Assembly: GCA_964384525.1 (NCBI GenBank)
Contig: CAYLKO010000033.1
Location: 1 to 28,063, forward strand
Reading direction: 5' to 3'
From: SHZI01 sp964384525
GTDB taxonomy: Bacteria; Pseudomonadota; Gammaproteobacteria; Steroidobacterales; GCA-2729495
Length of the DNA stretch: 28,063 nt
The stretch's first letter is position 1. The number at the start of each line of letters is the position of its first letter. Below the pieces are notes generated by a model. That model ran no database searches and was not told the origin of the DNA. It saw only the letters and a program-made list of their open reading frames with translations. A program made the translations under genes and the position numbers. Positions 15,140-23,331 of this stretch are shown here, in pieces.

Positions 15140-16215
15140 TCACGTTGCAGGTTGAACTGGGGGATCGCAGTTATCCGATCCTGATCGGCAGCGGGTTGCT
15201 GGCCAACCGGAAAGTGCTGGCGCCGCAACTGGTGCGGCGCGATGTCATGGTGGTGAGCAACGCCACCGTCGCGCCGATCTACCTGGAACCGCTCAAGGGC
15301 CTGCTGGCCGGATCGCGCGTGGCCACGGTGATCCTGCCGGACGGCGAGCAACACAAGACCATGGCGACCGTGAACCGGGTGCTGGATGCACTGGTCGAGG
15401 CGCGCTACGGGCGCGACTGCATCGTCGTGGCGCTGGGTGGTGGCGTGATCGGCGACATCGCCGGCTTTGCCGCGGCCATCTACCAGCGCGGCGTGGCGTT
15501 CATCCAGGTGCCGACCACCCTGCTGGCCCAGGTGGATTCCGCCGTCGGCGGCAAGACGGGGGTGAATCATCCGGGCGGCAAGAATCTGGTGGGCGCTTTC
15601 CATCAGCCGCTCTGCGTGCTGGCCGACACCGATACCCTGCAGACGCTGCCGGACCGTGAACTGGCCGCGGGCTTTGCGGAAGTCGTGAAGTACGGCTTGA
15701 TCGCCGATGCGGAGTTGTACGCCTGGCTCGAGCAGCAGGCGGATGCCCTGCTGCGCCGTGATCCGGCAGCCCTGGGCCACATCATCCGGCGCTCCTGTGA
15801 ACTGAAGGCCGAGGTGGTTGCCCAGGACGAACACGAGCATGGCCGGCGAGCGCTGCTGAACCTGGGCCACACCTTCGGGCACGCGATCGAGCTGCTCTCG
15901 GGCTATGGGGAATGGCTGCATGGTGAGGCCGTGGCGGCCGGCACCTGCATGGCAGCCGAGTTTTCGGCACGGCTCGGCCGGCTGGATTCAGCCGATGTCG
16001 ACCGGATCCGGCGCCTGTACACGCGCCTCCATTTGCCCATCGCCCCGCCACCGGCGGACCCCGGCCGGTTTCTGGCAGCGATGGGCCTCGACAAGAAAGT
16101 GATGGCAGGGCAGATCCGCCTCGTGCTGCTCGATCGCATCGGTGAGGCGCAGATCACGGCGGACTATGCGCCCCACGAGCTTGCCGATTACCTGCGCGAG
16201 CAATTCATACGGTGA
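15133..16215 (+). CDS. aroB: 3-dehydroquinate synthase
   Basis: This 360-residue NAD- and zinc-dependent enzyme converts DAHP to 3-dehydroquinate, the second step of aromatic amino acid biosynthesis. The nucleotide-binding loop ALGGGVIGDIAGFAAA is followed by VPTTLLAQVDSAVGGKTGVN, one of the best conserved signatures of the family. Metal ligands are found in the glutamate of FAEVVKYG, in the histidines of NLGHTFGHAIE and in the histidine of LHGEAVAAG. Length matches E. coli AroB. The start lies within the last codons of aroK and the TGA overlaps the next GTG by four bases, so aroK, aroB and the dGTPase-like gene form a coupled unit. Confidence 0.97.
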   Translation: MLITLQVELGDRSYPILIGSGLLANRKVLAPQLVRRDVMVVSNATVAPIYLEPLKGLLAGSRVATVILPDGEQHKTMATVNRVLDALVEARYGRDCIVVALGGGVIGDIAGFAAAIYQRGVAFIQVPTTLLAQVDSAVGGKTGVNHPGGKNLVGAFHQPLCVLADTDTLQTLPDRELAAGFAEVVKYGLIADAELYAWLEQQADALLRRDPAALGHIIRRSCELKAEVVAQDEHEHGRRALLNLGHTFGHAIELLSGYGEWLHGEAVAAGTCMAAEFSARLGRLDSADVDRIRRLYTRLHLPIAPPPADPGRFLAAMGLDKKVMAGQIRLVLLDRIGEAQITADYAPHELADYLREQFIR

Positions 16216-17363
16216 AGCTCGCCAAATGGGCAGCCCACGAACGCCAGAGCCGCGGACGCCGGTATCCGGAACCCAGGCATCCCTATCGCGGTGAATTCCA
16301 GCGTGATCGCGACCGGATCATCCACTCCAGCGCCTTTCGCCGGCTGGTCTACAAGACCCAGGTGTTCGTCAATCACGAAGGGGATCTGTATCGCACCCGG
16401 TTGACGCACTCGCTCGAGGTGGCGCAGATCGGCCGAACGGTGGCCCGGGCGCTGGGCCTGAATGTCGAGCTGATCGAAGCGGTGTCGCTGGCCCACGACC
16501 TCGGCCACACGCCATTCGGCCATGCGGGGCAGGATGCACTGAATGCCTGCATGAAGCCCTGGGGCGGGTTTGAACACAACCTGCAATCGCTGCGCGTCGT
16601 CGATGAACTGGAGCAGCGCTATCTGGCCTTTCCGGGCCTGAATCTCTGTTTCGAAACCCGCGAGGGCATCCTCAAGCACTGCTCGAAGCGCGATGCCCGC
16701 AAGGCAGGCGAGCTGGGGCTGCGCTTTCTCGAGCGGCGGCAACCCGGCCTCGAAGCACAGGTGGCCAACCTCGCCGACGAGATCGCCTACAACAACCATG
16801 ATGTCGACGACGGGCTGCGTTCGGGCTTGCTGTCGGAACAGGCCTTGTGCAGCGTGCCGCTGTTTCGCCGGCACTACGAGCCGGTGCAGCGCCGCGGCGT
16901 GGGCGCGTCGCGCCGGGTGATCATCCACGAGACCATCCGCGCCATGATCAATGAGGCGGTGACCGACCTCATCGAGACCAGCCGGCACCATATCGCTGCA
17001 CGACAGCCAGGCAGCAGCGACGATGTCCGCGCCCTGCCCGGGCCGCTCATCGGTTTCAGCCCGGCGATCGGCAGCGACCACCTGAAGTTGAAGCGCTACC
17101 TGCGCCGCCATCTGTACAGCCATCCGCAGGTCATCGACATCACCTCCAGGGCGCAGGAGATGCTGAAAGCGGTTTTCGAGCGGCTGTTGTCCGACCTGAA
17201 CGAGCTGCCGCCCGAGCATGCGGCCCGGGCGCGCGTCTGGGAGGATGAAAGCGGTACGGCTGGCCGGGCCCGTGCGGTTGCCGACTATGTGGCCGGCATG
17301 ACCGATCGTTTTGCCTACGCCAGCTATCGTCGTCTGGTCGATCGGCGGGCCAAGGTTCCGTAA
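16212..17363 (+). CDS. dGTP triphosphohydrolase-like HD-domain protein
   Basis: This 383-residue cytoplasmic HD-superfamily hydrolase is expected to cleave dNTPs to the nucleoside and tripolyphosphate. Metal-binding residues appear as His in RTRLTHSLEVAQIG, the HD pair in LAHDLGHTPFGHAG and the later Asp of ADEIAYNNHDVDDG. DRDRIIHSSAFRRLVYKTQVF is the typical substrate-side N-terminal block. The length and the C-terminal region (TDRFAYASYRRL) match the shorter dGTPase-like class rather than the 505-residue E. coli Dgt, so dNTP specificity and nucleotide activation are uncertain. The GTG start overlaps the aroB stop (GTGA); pyrF follows nine bases after the stop. Confidence 0.9.
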   Translation: MKLAKWAAHERQSRGRRYPEPRHPYRGEFQRDRDRIIHSSAFRRLVYKTQVFVNHEGDLYRTRLTHSLEVAQIGRTVARALGLNVELIEAVSLAHDLGHTPFGHAGQDALNACMKPWGGFEHNLQSLRVVDELEQRYLAFPGLNLCFETREGILKHCSKRDARKAGELGLRFLERRQPGLEAQVANLADEIAYNNHDVDDGLRSGLLSEQALCSVPLFRRHYEPVQRRGVGASRRVIIHETIRAMINEAVTDLIETSRHHIAARQPGSSDDVRALPGPLIGFSPAIGSDHLKLKRYLRRHLYSHPQVIDITSRAQEMLKAVFERLLSDLNELPPEHAARARVWEDESGTAGRARAVADYVAGMTDRFAYASYRRLVDRRAKVP

Positions 17364-17372
17364 ACTAGCGCC

Positions 17373-18086
17373 ATGGCCATCAGCAACAATGTCCCGGACC
17401 CCCGCGATCGCCTGATCTTTGCCCTCGATGTGCCCGATGCAACCGAGGCCCGGCGGGTGGTGGAGCAGCTCGGCGACGCCGTCACCTTTTACAAGCTCGG
17501 TCTCGAGCTGATGGCCGCCGGCGGCTATTTCGAACTGGTGGACTGGCTTCTGGCGCGGGACAAGCGCGTGTTCGCCGATCTGAAGCTCTTCGATGTGCCG
17601 GCCACGGTGAGCCGCTCGATTGCGCTGCTCGCCCGGCGGGGCATCAGCTTTGCCACGATTCACGGCAATCAGGGCATCATGGAAGCAGCCGCTGCGGCAA
17701 AGGGTGAACTGAAGATCCTGGCCGTTACGGTGCTCACCAGCCTCGATCGCGGTGACCTCGATGACCTGGGTTTCCAGTGCGACGTGGAAGCGCTGGTGTT
17801 GTCCCGCGCCCGCCGCGCACTCGAGGCCGGTTGCGACGGGGTGGTGGCCTCCGGTCTGGAGCTGCCCGCCATGCGCCGCGCCATCGACTCGCGATTGCTG
17901 ATCGTCACGCCCGGCATCCGGCCGGTGGAGAACCGGCCCACCGATGATCAGAAGCGCGTCGTCACCGTGGAGCAGGCCTTCGGGGATGGCGCAGACCACA
18001 TCGTCGTGGGTCGGCCGATCCGGGATGCCGTCGATCCGCGCGCTGCGGCCGAGGCTATTCAGGAGACGATTGCGCGGCTCTGCTGA
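17373..18086 (+). CDS. pyrF: Orotidine-5'-phosphate decarboxylase
   Basis: This 237-residue TIM-barrel enzyme makes UMP from OMP, the last step of de novo pyrimidine synthesis. LIFALDVPDATEA contains the first aspartate, and the catalytic Asp-Lys-Asp charge network lies in VFADLKLFDVPATV. LTVLTS follows, and TPGIRP and VVGRPIRDA near the C-terminus form the phosphate gripper. Length fits the short bacterial type. The ATG at 17373 lies nine bases after the previous stop. The last 32 bases overlap the 3' end of the convergent tesA, so the two messages are complementary at their ends. Confidence 0.97.
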   Translation: MAISNNVPDPRDRLIFALDVPDATEARRVVEQLGDAVTFYKLGLELMAAGGYFELVDWLLARDKRVFADLKLFDVPATVSRSIALLARRGISFATIHGNQGIMEAAAAAKGELKILAVTVLTSLDRGDLDDLGFQCDVEALVLSRARRALEAGCDGVVASGLELPAMRRAIDSRLLIVTPGIRPVENRPTDDQKRVVTVEQAFGDGADHIVVGRPIRDAVDPRAAAEAIQETIARLC

Positions 18087-18798
18087 CGGTCGTTGCACCC
18101 GCCGGCTTTTTCAGCAGCGGCCGGAGCACTGGCCACACGTTGTCAACGATCAGCGGCTGCGCCGCCGTCCCGGGATGAATGCCGTCGGCCTGGAACAGCT
18201 CCGGCTTGAGCGCGATCCCGTTCAGCAGGAATTTGATCAGTCCGACCCGGTACTCGCTGGCGAGCGCGGGATACACCGCCGCGAAGGCCTGAGTGTAGGC
18301 ACCGCCGTAATTGGTCGGGATCTGCATGCCGGCCAGGATCACCTGGGCGCCGGCCCGCTGACAGGCTTCGATCATGGTCGCGAGGTTCCGGCGGATGACC
18401 TCGACGGGCGTGCCGCGCAGGCCGTCATTGCCGCCCAGCTCGATGATCACGATCGCCGGCCGATGCAGCGCCAGGGCGCGCGGCAGCCGCTTTGCGCCAC
18501 CGGTGGTGGTGTCGCCGGTGATGCTGGCATTCACGACGGCATAGCCGTAACCTTCAGCGCGTAGTCGTTCGCCTAGCAGCGTGACCCAGGCATCCGCCTG
18601 GTTGAGGCCGTGACCGGCACTCAAGCTGTCACCCATGATGAGGATGGTGCGGGCCAGGCTCTCGGGCGTGGACCGGCCCGGAACCGCATCGGCCCAGGTC
18701 ATCCGGGGCAATGCGGCAGCGGCAGCGATCAAGACCAGCACGCCGAACAGTCGCGTGCGGAAACGGATTCTGGAAACTGGGCGGAAGTTGGGTTGCAT
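18055..18798 (-). CDS. tesA: Periplasmic multifunctional SGNH esterase (thioesterase I/lysophospholipase L1/arylesterase)
   Basis: This 247-residue exported SGNH hydrolase acts on acyl-CoA thioesters, lysophospholipids and aryl esters in the periplasm. After an N-terminal signal peptide (basic 1-17, hydrophobic 18-30, likely cleavage near 36) the four SGNH blocks are clear: GDSLSAG with Ser58, the block II glycine in NASITGDTT, GGND with Asn124, and DGIHP with Asp205 and His208. It aligns closely with E. coli TesA. The ATG at 18798 is the best start; longer frames run into ybbA. Its start codon overlaps that of ybbA, and its 3' end overlaps pyrF by 32 bases, so it is boxed in on both sides. 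Confidence 0.96.
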   Translation of the reverse strand: MQPNFRPVSRIRFRTRLFGVLVLIAAAAALPRMTWADAVPGRSTPESLARTILIMGDSLSAGHGLNQADAWVTLLGERLRAEGYGYAVVNASITGDTTTGGAKRLPRALALHRPAIVIIELGGNDGLRGTPVEVIRRNLATMIEACQRAGAQVILAGMQIPTNYGGAYTQAFAAVYPALASEYRVGLIKFLLNGIALKPELFQADGIHPGTAAQPLIVDNVWPVLRPLLKKPAGATTVSRAAQSSPE

Positions 18799-18799
18799 G
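18796..18799. other. Overlapping divergent start codons of tesA and ybbA
   Basis: The tetranucleotide CATG contains the ATG of ybbA on the + strand (18797-18799) and that of tesA on the - strand (18798-18796). There is no intergenic space at all, so promoters and ribosome-binding sites of each gene must lie inside the coding region of the other, unless one or both start further in or are leaderless. Confidence 0.75.
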
Positions 18800-19510
18800 G
18801 ATAGCGTGCTGCGTGCCGAGGGATTGACGAAGCAGGTTAGCAGCCCCGAAGGGACGCTGACCATCCTCGACAACGTCAGCCTGGCAATCGGCCGCGGCGA
18901 ATCCGTGGCGCTGGTCGGGCCGTCGGGCTCCGGCAAGACCACGCTGCTGGCTTTGCTGGCCGGCCTGGATCAGCCGACACGTGGCAAGGTCTGGCTGTGC
19001 GGCGAGGAACTGACGGCGCTCGATGAGGACGGCCGGGCGCAGCTCAGGGCCCGCCGGGTCGGCTTCGTGTTTCAGTCCTTTCATCTGATCCAGTCGCTGA
19101 CGGCGCTGGAAAACGTCATGTTGCCGCTGGAGCTCGCCGGTGAAGCACGGGCCGGCGCCGTGGCCCGGGAAACACTGGATACGGTGGGGCTCGGTGCGCG
19201 CCTCGGCCACTACCCCAGGCAGCTCTCCGGTGGCGAACAGCAGCGGGTGGCGCTGGCGCGGGCTTTCGTGATGCGGCCGGAGATCCTGTTTGCCGACGAG
19301 CCCACCGGCAACCTCGACAGCGTGACCGGTGAACGCATCGGCCGCCTGCTCTTCGAGCTCAACGCCAAGGCGCACACCACCCTCGTGCTGGTGACGCATG
19401 AGCGCGAGCTGGCCGCGCGCTGCAGCCGGACTCTCCATATCGATGCCGGGAGAATCGACGGCAACGTGCAGGATGCCAGCACGGTCGATACCCACAGCGT
19501 GGTTGCCTGA
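18797..19510 (+). CDS. ybbA: ABC transporter ATP-binding protein, YbbA family
   Basis: This 237-residue cytoplasmic ATPase belongs to the LolD/MacB/FtsE-like group that drives MacB-type mechanotransmission or lipid/lipoprotein extraction rather than solute import. Walker A is GPSGSGKTT (41-49), the Q-loop is FVFQSF, the signature is LSGGEQQRVALARAF, Walker B is ILFADEPTGNLD and the H-loop is VTHE. It aligns along its length with E. coli YbbA, and the divergent tesA neighbour and the downstream ybbP permease reproduce the E. coli arrangement. I used the ATG at 18797, which fits homology; the frame continues upstream inside tesA without similarity. The physiological substrate is unknown. Confidence 0.94.
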   Translation: MDSVLRAEGLTKQVSSPEGTLTILDNVSLAIGRGESVALVGPSGSGKTTLLALLAGLDQPTRGKVWLCGEELTALDEDGRAQLRARRVGFVFQSFHLIQSLTALENVMLPLELAGEARAGAVARETLDTVGLGARLGHYPRQLSGGEQQRVALARAFVMRPEILFADEPTGNLDSVTGERIGRLLFELNAKAHTTLVLVTHERELAARCSRTLHIDAGRIDGNVQDASTVDTHSVVA

Positions 19511-19518
19511 GGCGCACC

Positions 19519-22008
19519 TTGAAAGTCCTGCGCTTCGCGCTACGGGCATTCGGCCGTGATCTCCGGGCCGGCGAACTGGCGATGCTGCTTGCCGCCGTGA
19601 TCGTCGCCGTCACCGCCATGACGGCGGTGAGCTTCTTTACCGATCGCGTTGGCGCCGCCATGAAAGAGCAGGCAAGCCAGGTGCTGGCTGCCGATCTGGT
19701 GGTGCGTGCAGCCACGCCGCTGCCAGCCCGTTACCTGGATGAGGCCACGGCACTGGGGCTTGCCACCGCCGAAACCTTGAGCTTTCCCACGGTGGTGCTG
19801 GCCGGCGAGCAGACGGCGCTCGCCGCGGTCGACGCGGTGAGTGACAACTACCCGCTCCGCGGCGAGCGCATCGTGGCCGACACGCTGTTCGGCAACGGCC
19901 GGCCCGCAACCGGCATTCCGGGGCGCGGTGAGGCCTGGGCCGAGCCCGGCCTGCTCGGTCGTCTGGGCTTGTCGGTAGGCGATCGTGTCACGGTGGGCGA
20001 GAAGTCCCTGCACATCACCCGCATCCTCCAATACAAGCCGGACCAGAACATCGGTTTCGTCAATCTGGCTCCTGGCCTGATGGTGAACCTTGCGGATGTG
20101 CCGACCTTCGGGGTGGTGAAGCCCGGCAGCCGCGTGACCTGGCATCAGCTGTATGCCGGCAGCGAGGCACAGGTGGCGCGCTTCCAGAAGGAGCTCAAAG
20201 CCCAATTGCGCGCCGACGAGAGCCTGCGCAGTCGTGAAGATGCCGGTGAGCAGATCAATGCGGCGATCGACCGGGCGCAACGCTTTTTGTCGCTGGCATC
20301 GCTGGTCACCGTGATCCTGGCGGCCGTCGCCGCTGCGATGGCGGCGCGACGCTACGCCCTGCGCCATCAGGACAACGTTGCCCTGCAGAAGACGTTGGGC
20401 GCCACCCGGGGCTTTGTCATCTCGGTGGCGCTGGTCGAACTGCTGCTGGTGATCGTGCTGACTGCCGTGGTCGGCGTTGCCCTGGGCTATGCCGCCCAAT
20501 ACGGGCTGCAGCTGATCACCGCCGAATTCGTCGGCTTCGTGTTGCCGCCTGCATCCGGGCAGCCCTTCATGCTGGGCGTGCTGACCGCGGCCACGGTGGT
20601 GGTCGGCTTTGCCTTGCCGCACCTCCTGAGCGTCAGTCGGACCCCGCCGATGCGCGTGTTGCGCCGGGATCTGCCGCCGGCCCGGCTCGGCAGTGTGATC
20701 ACCTATGGCGTTGCACTGCTGGCGCTCGCGGCCTTGCTCCTGATCATCGTGCGTGACCCGCTGCTCCTCATGCTGATCGGCGGCGGCCTGGTGGTTACGG
20801 CGATCGTGTCCGTTGGCCTGGGCTGGCTGCTGGTGGCCGGCTTGCGCCGCTTCCGTGGCGCCGCGGGCATTGCCTGGCGCTACGGGCTCGCCAATATCGC
20901 GCGCCGGGGCGGCGAGAGCGTGGTGCAGATCGTGGCCTTTGGCCTGAGCCTCATGGTGCTCCTGCTGCTCGGCGTGGTCCGCAACGACATCCTGAAGACC
21001 TGGGAACAAACCCTGCCGGCCAATGCGCCGAACCACTTCATGCTCAACATCGAGCCGGAGCAGCTGCCGGGCTTGCGGGCCTTCTTCCGGCAGGAGGTCG
21101 GCCAGGAACCCGTGGCGCTGCCGTTGATCCGCGGGCGACTGAGTGCGGTGAACGGCGTGCCTGTGGAAAACTACACGGGCAACAACGCCCAGGGCACGGC
21201 CTTTCTGCAGCGGGAAGCCAACCTGACCTGGACCGACACCCTGCCGGCGAGCAACAAGATAAGCGTCGGACGCTGGTGGGGCGCCGGTTATGACGGCAGC
21301 CTGCAGTTTTCCCTGGATGCCGACATGGCCGCCAATCTCGGCGTCGGCATCGGCGACACGCTGACCTTCAATGTCGCCGGTGAAGACATCCGCGCACCCA
21401 TCACCAGCCTGCGGACCATCGAATGGGACTCCCTGCAGCCGAACTTCTTCGTGGTGCTGTCGCCCGGCGCCGTCGCCGATCTGCCCCAGACCTGGCTCGC
21501 CAGCGTGTATGTGCCCCGCGATCGGGTGGCGATCCTCTCCACGCTGGTGCGTCAGTTCCCCGGTGTGACCGTGCTCGATCTCGATGTGGTTCTGGCGCAG
21601 ATCCGGTCCGTCATCGAGAAGGCGTCGCTGGCCGTGCAGTATGTGTTCCTGTTCACGCTGGGCGCTGGTGTCGTCGTGCTGCTCGCGGCCATCCAGCTCA
21701 CGCGTGACGAGAGGCGCTTCGAGAGTGCGATCCTGCACACGCTCGGTGCACCGCGCAGGAAGATCCTGCAGGGCATCGCCGTGGAATTCATCACCCTGGG
21801 CAGCCTCGCCGGCGTGCTGGCCTCGCTGGGCGCCACCGCACTGGGTTGGAGTCTTGCCACCCATGCCTTCAAGCTGCACTACACCCTGAGTCCGCTGTTG
21901 TGGCCCCTGGGACTGGTGTCCGGCGCTGTGATCGTGGGCCTTGCCGGCACGCTCGCCACCCGCCGCGCCGTGAACGAGCCACCGGTTACCGTGCTGCGCG
22001 AGATGTGA
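19519..22008 (+). CDS. ybbP: FtsX-like ABC permease, YbbP family
   Basis: This 829-residue inner-membrane protein partners YbbA. It begins with a membrane helix (about 20-40), then a periplasmic domain (about 45-255), three or four helices around 260-370 in a typical FtsX core (VTVILAAVAAAMAARRYALR), further helices around 395-440 and 475-495, a second periplasmic domain (about 500-700) and a C-terminal FtsX core from about 710 with ERRFESAILHTLGAPRRKI. This duplicated FtsX plan matches the YbbP/LolC-related exporters. The start is a TTG at 19519, nine bases after ybbA; no ATG nearby preserves the conserved N-terminal helix. Related systems act in lipid or lipoprotein handling, but no substrate is proven. 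Confidence 0.92.
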   Translation: MKVLRFALRAFGRDLRAGELAMLLAAVIVAVTAMTAVSFFTDRVGAAMKEQASQVLAADLVVRAATPLPARYLDEATALGLATAETLSFPTVVLAGEQTALAAVDAVSDNYPLRGERIVADTLFGNGRPATGIPGRGEAWAEPGLLGRLGLSVGDRVTVGEKSLHITRILQYKPDQNIGFVNLAPGLMVNLADVPTFGVVKPGSRVTWHQLYAGSEAQVARFQKELKAQLRADESLRSREDAGEQINAAIDRAQRFLSLASLVTVILAAVAAAMAARRYALRHQDNVALQKTLGATRGFVISVALVELLLVIVLTAVVGVALGYAAQYGLQLITAEFVGFVLPPASGQPFMLGVLTAATVVVGFALPHLLSVSRTPPMRVLRRDLPPARLGSVITYGVALLALAALLLIIVRDPLLLMLIGGGLVVTAIVSVGLGWLLVAGLRRFRGAAGIAWRYGLANIARRGGESVVQIVAFGLSLMVLLLLGVVRNDILKTWEQTLPANAPNHFMLNIEPEQLPGLRAFFRQEVGQEPVALPLIRGRLSAVNGVPVENYTGNNAQGTAFLQREANLTWTDTLPASNKISVGRWWGAGYDGSLQFSLDADMAANLGVGIGDTLTFNVAGEDIRAPITSLRTIEWDSLQPNFFVVLSPGAVADLPQTWLASVYVPRDRVAILSTLVRQFPGVTVLDLDVVLAQIRSVIEKASLAVQYVFLFTLGAGVVVLLAAIQLTRDERRFESAILHTLGAPRRKILQGIAVEFITLGSLAGVLASLGATALGWSLATHAFKLHYTLSPLLWPLGLVSGAVIVGLAGTLATRRAVNEPPVTVLREM

Positions 22009-22454
22009 GCAGCGCAGCCAAACTCATGTCCTGTGGTGCCGTGATCCTGCGCGACACGGCCGCTGGTCCGCGGGTGCTGATGTTGCGGGCCTTCCGCCAC
22101 TGGGATTTTCCCAAGGGCCTGATGGAAGCAGGTGAAAGCCCGCGACAGACCGCCTTGCGTGAAGTCCGCGAGGAGTCCGGCCTCATTGATCTGGAATTTC
22201 CCTGGGGCGACGTGCACATCGACACCGGCCCCTACAACCGCGGCAAGATCGCGCGCTATTACCTGGCGCGCACGCAGCAGGAGCAGGTCGAACTGTTGCC
22301 CAGCCCGGACACCGGCAGGCCGGAGCACAGCGAATATCGCTGGTTGTCGTTTCACCAGGCGCGGAAGCTCGCCACGCCGCGGGTTGCAGGGGTGCTTGAC
22401 TGGGTCGAGCAGCAGCTTGCTGGTGGCAGCAATCGTGGTGCTGAACAGACGTGA
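22005..22454 (+). CDS. NUDIX hydrolase, bis(5'-nucleosyl)-tetraphosphatase-like
   Basis: This small NUDIX enzyme (149 residues from the GTG at 22005) has a perfect box at residues 38-60: G-x5-E-x7-REVREESGL, with Gly38, Glu44, Arg52 and the metal-binding Glu53, Glu56 and Glu57. The start SCGAVIL and the WDFPKGLME segment before the box resemble asymmetric Ap4A hydrolases (NUDT2 type), so an Ap4A or related dinucleotide polyphosphate substrate is likely but not proven. The GTG overlaps the ybbP stop by four bases, as at other junctions here; an ATG at 22026 is the alternative. Its stop codon lies inside the left arm of the palindromic repeat element. Confidence 0.88.
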   Translation: MSSAAKLMSCGAVILRDTAAGPRVLMLRAFRHWDFPKGLMEAGESPRQTALREVREESGLIDLEFPWGDVHIDTGPYNRGKIARYYLARTQQEQVELLPSPDTGRPEHSEYRWLSFHQARKLATPRVAGVLDWVEQQLAGGSNRGAEQT

Positions 22455-22587
22455 CAGGCTTGGGGGGCTATTGCGGGTCTCGAAGCCCAGCCGGGCAGGA
22501 TAGCCCGGCGCCGGCTGAGTGAAGAGAGCGAAGGCCATGGATGGCCGAAGCGAACGTCCCGCAATAGCCCCCCAAGCCTGTCACGTC
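22448..22587. repeat. Palindromic repeat element, complete copy
   Basis: A 140-bp element has perfect 30-bp terminal inverted repeats (22448-22477 with 22558-22587) around an 80-bp core. The core contains a 7-bp hairpin GCCGGGC/GCCCGGC (22490-22496 with 22503-22509) and GGCCAT-GG-ATGGCC (22533-22546). It sits between convergent genes, and the stop codons of both lie inside its arms in the same context (ACGTGACAGGCTTGG). A second copy begins at 27963. It has no transposase gene. Transcribed from either side it would fold into a long hairpin, so it probably also acts as a bidirectional terminator. It could be a MITE, a REP/BIME-like element or a structured RNA. Confidence 0.88.
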
Positions 22588-23297
22588 GGCGCCGTACTCC
22601 GTTGCTTCTGTCGGGCGAAGTGGGCGCAGGTGACGATCAGGCCGAGCGTGAAGCAGATTTCGCCGAGGTTTGCGACGACCAGGCTGTAGGGCTTGCCGGC
22701 AAATGCGCCCGCCGCGATGAACATCAGTCCTGCACCGACCGCCATCCACGGCCAGCGCCGCTTGATCCACACGACGATGCCGACGATGAGCACGATGGCA
22801 TTGGTGATGATCGCGACCAGTGCGGTACCGGCACCTCCCGCAATGACTCTGCCGCCGGGGCAGAGCTGTCCCGCGGAGACAGCGGTCGAGTAACGGAGCG
22901 TGTCGGCGAGGCAGGCCGGGTACAGCTGCATGCTGAAGATCTTCGGGATGTCGTGGAGGCTCAAAGCCACCGCAACCACACAGAAAGAGCCCATGACGAG
23001 CCGGCTCGCTGCCCAGCGGAAACCGGCGAGCCGGACGATGGCGCCTGCCGCAATCACGACCAACGGCAGCATCGTCCAGTGCCAGGCGAAGGCCGGTATC
23101 GACAGCAGATACAGCAGCTCACCCTCGCCCACGAAGCGGCCGATGCCGATGCGGAAGTTGTCGTAGAAGAGCAGCGTGCCGGAAATGAGCACCAGCAGCA
23201 GCGCCACCGGCCTGCCGGTTGCAGCCCAGAGTCTCCAGCCCCACAGCCAGATCCCCAGATGAACCACCGCATAAGCCAGAAAGATGTAGGACAGCAT
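22581..23297 (-). CDS. Multi-pass membrane protein of unknown function
   Basis: This 238-residue protein has about seven hydrophobic segments (roughly residues 3-20, 28-46, 60-85, 95-115, 150-175, 182-202 and 207-228). No soluble domain, signal peptide or recognised family is apparent. Possible features are YDNFRIGIGRFVGEGE in the second loop and two cysteines in the large loop after the fourth helix (YPACLADTL and GQLCPGG), which might pair in the periplasm. The ATG at 23297 is used; the stop is in the right arm of the palindromic element. It is isolated: its downstream side is the repeat element and its upstream side a REP-like cluster. Being an uninterrupted, strongly hydrophobic frame, it is probably a real gene. 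Confidence 0.72.
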   Translation of the reverse strand: MLSYIFLAYAVVHLGIWLWGWRLWAATGRPVALLLVLISGTLLFYDNFRIGIGRFVGEGELLYLLSIPAFAWHWTMLPLVVIAAGAIVRLAGFRWAASRLVMGSFCVVAVALSLHDIPKIFSMQLYPACLADTLRYSTAVSAGQLCPGGRVIAGGAGTALVAIITNAIVLIVGIVVWIKRRWPWMAVGAGLMFIAAGAFAGKPYSLVVANLGEICFTLGLIVTCAHFARQKQRSTAPT

Positions 23298-23331
23298 TCT
23301 TGAGTTCCAGTTCTTGCGGCTCGATACAGGG

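Noticed and set aside
16188..18098. A 636-codon minus-strand open frame opposite the dGTPase-like gene and pyrF.
   Set aside because: Both + strand genes are well supported by motifs; the antisense product has no recognisable features.
19540..21879. A 779-codon minus-strand open frame inside ybbP.
   Set aside because: The + strand frame has clear FtsX-type membrane segments; the antisense translation is His/Gln/Arg-rich low-complexity sequence typical of a shadow frame.
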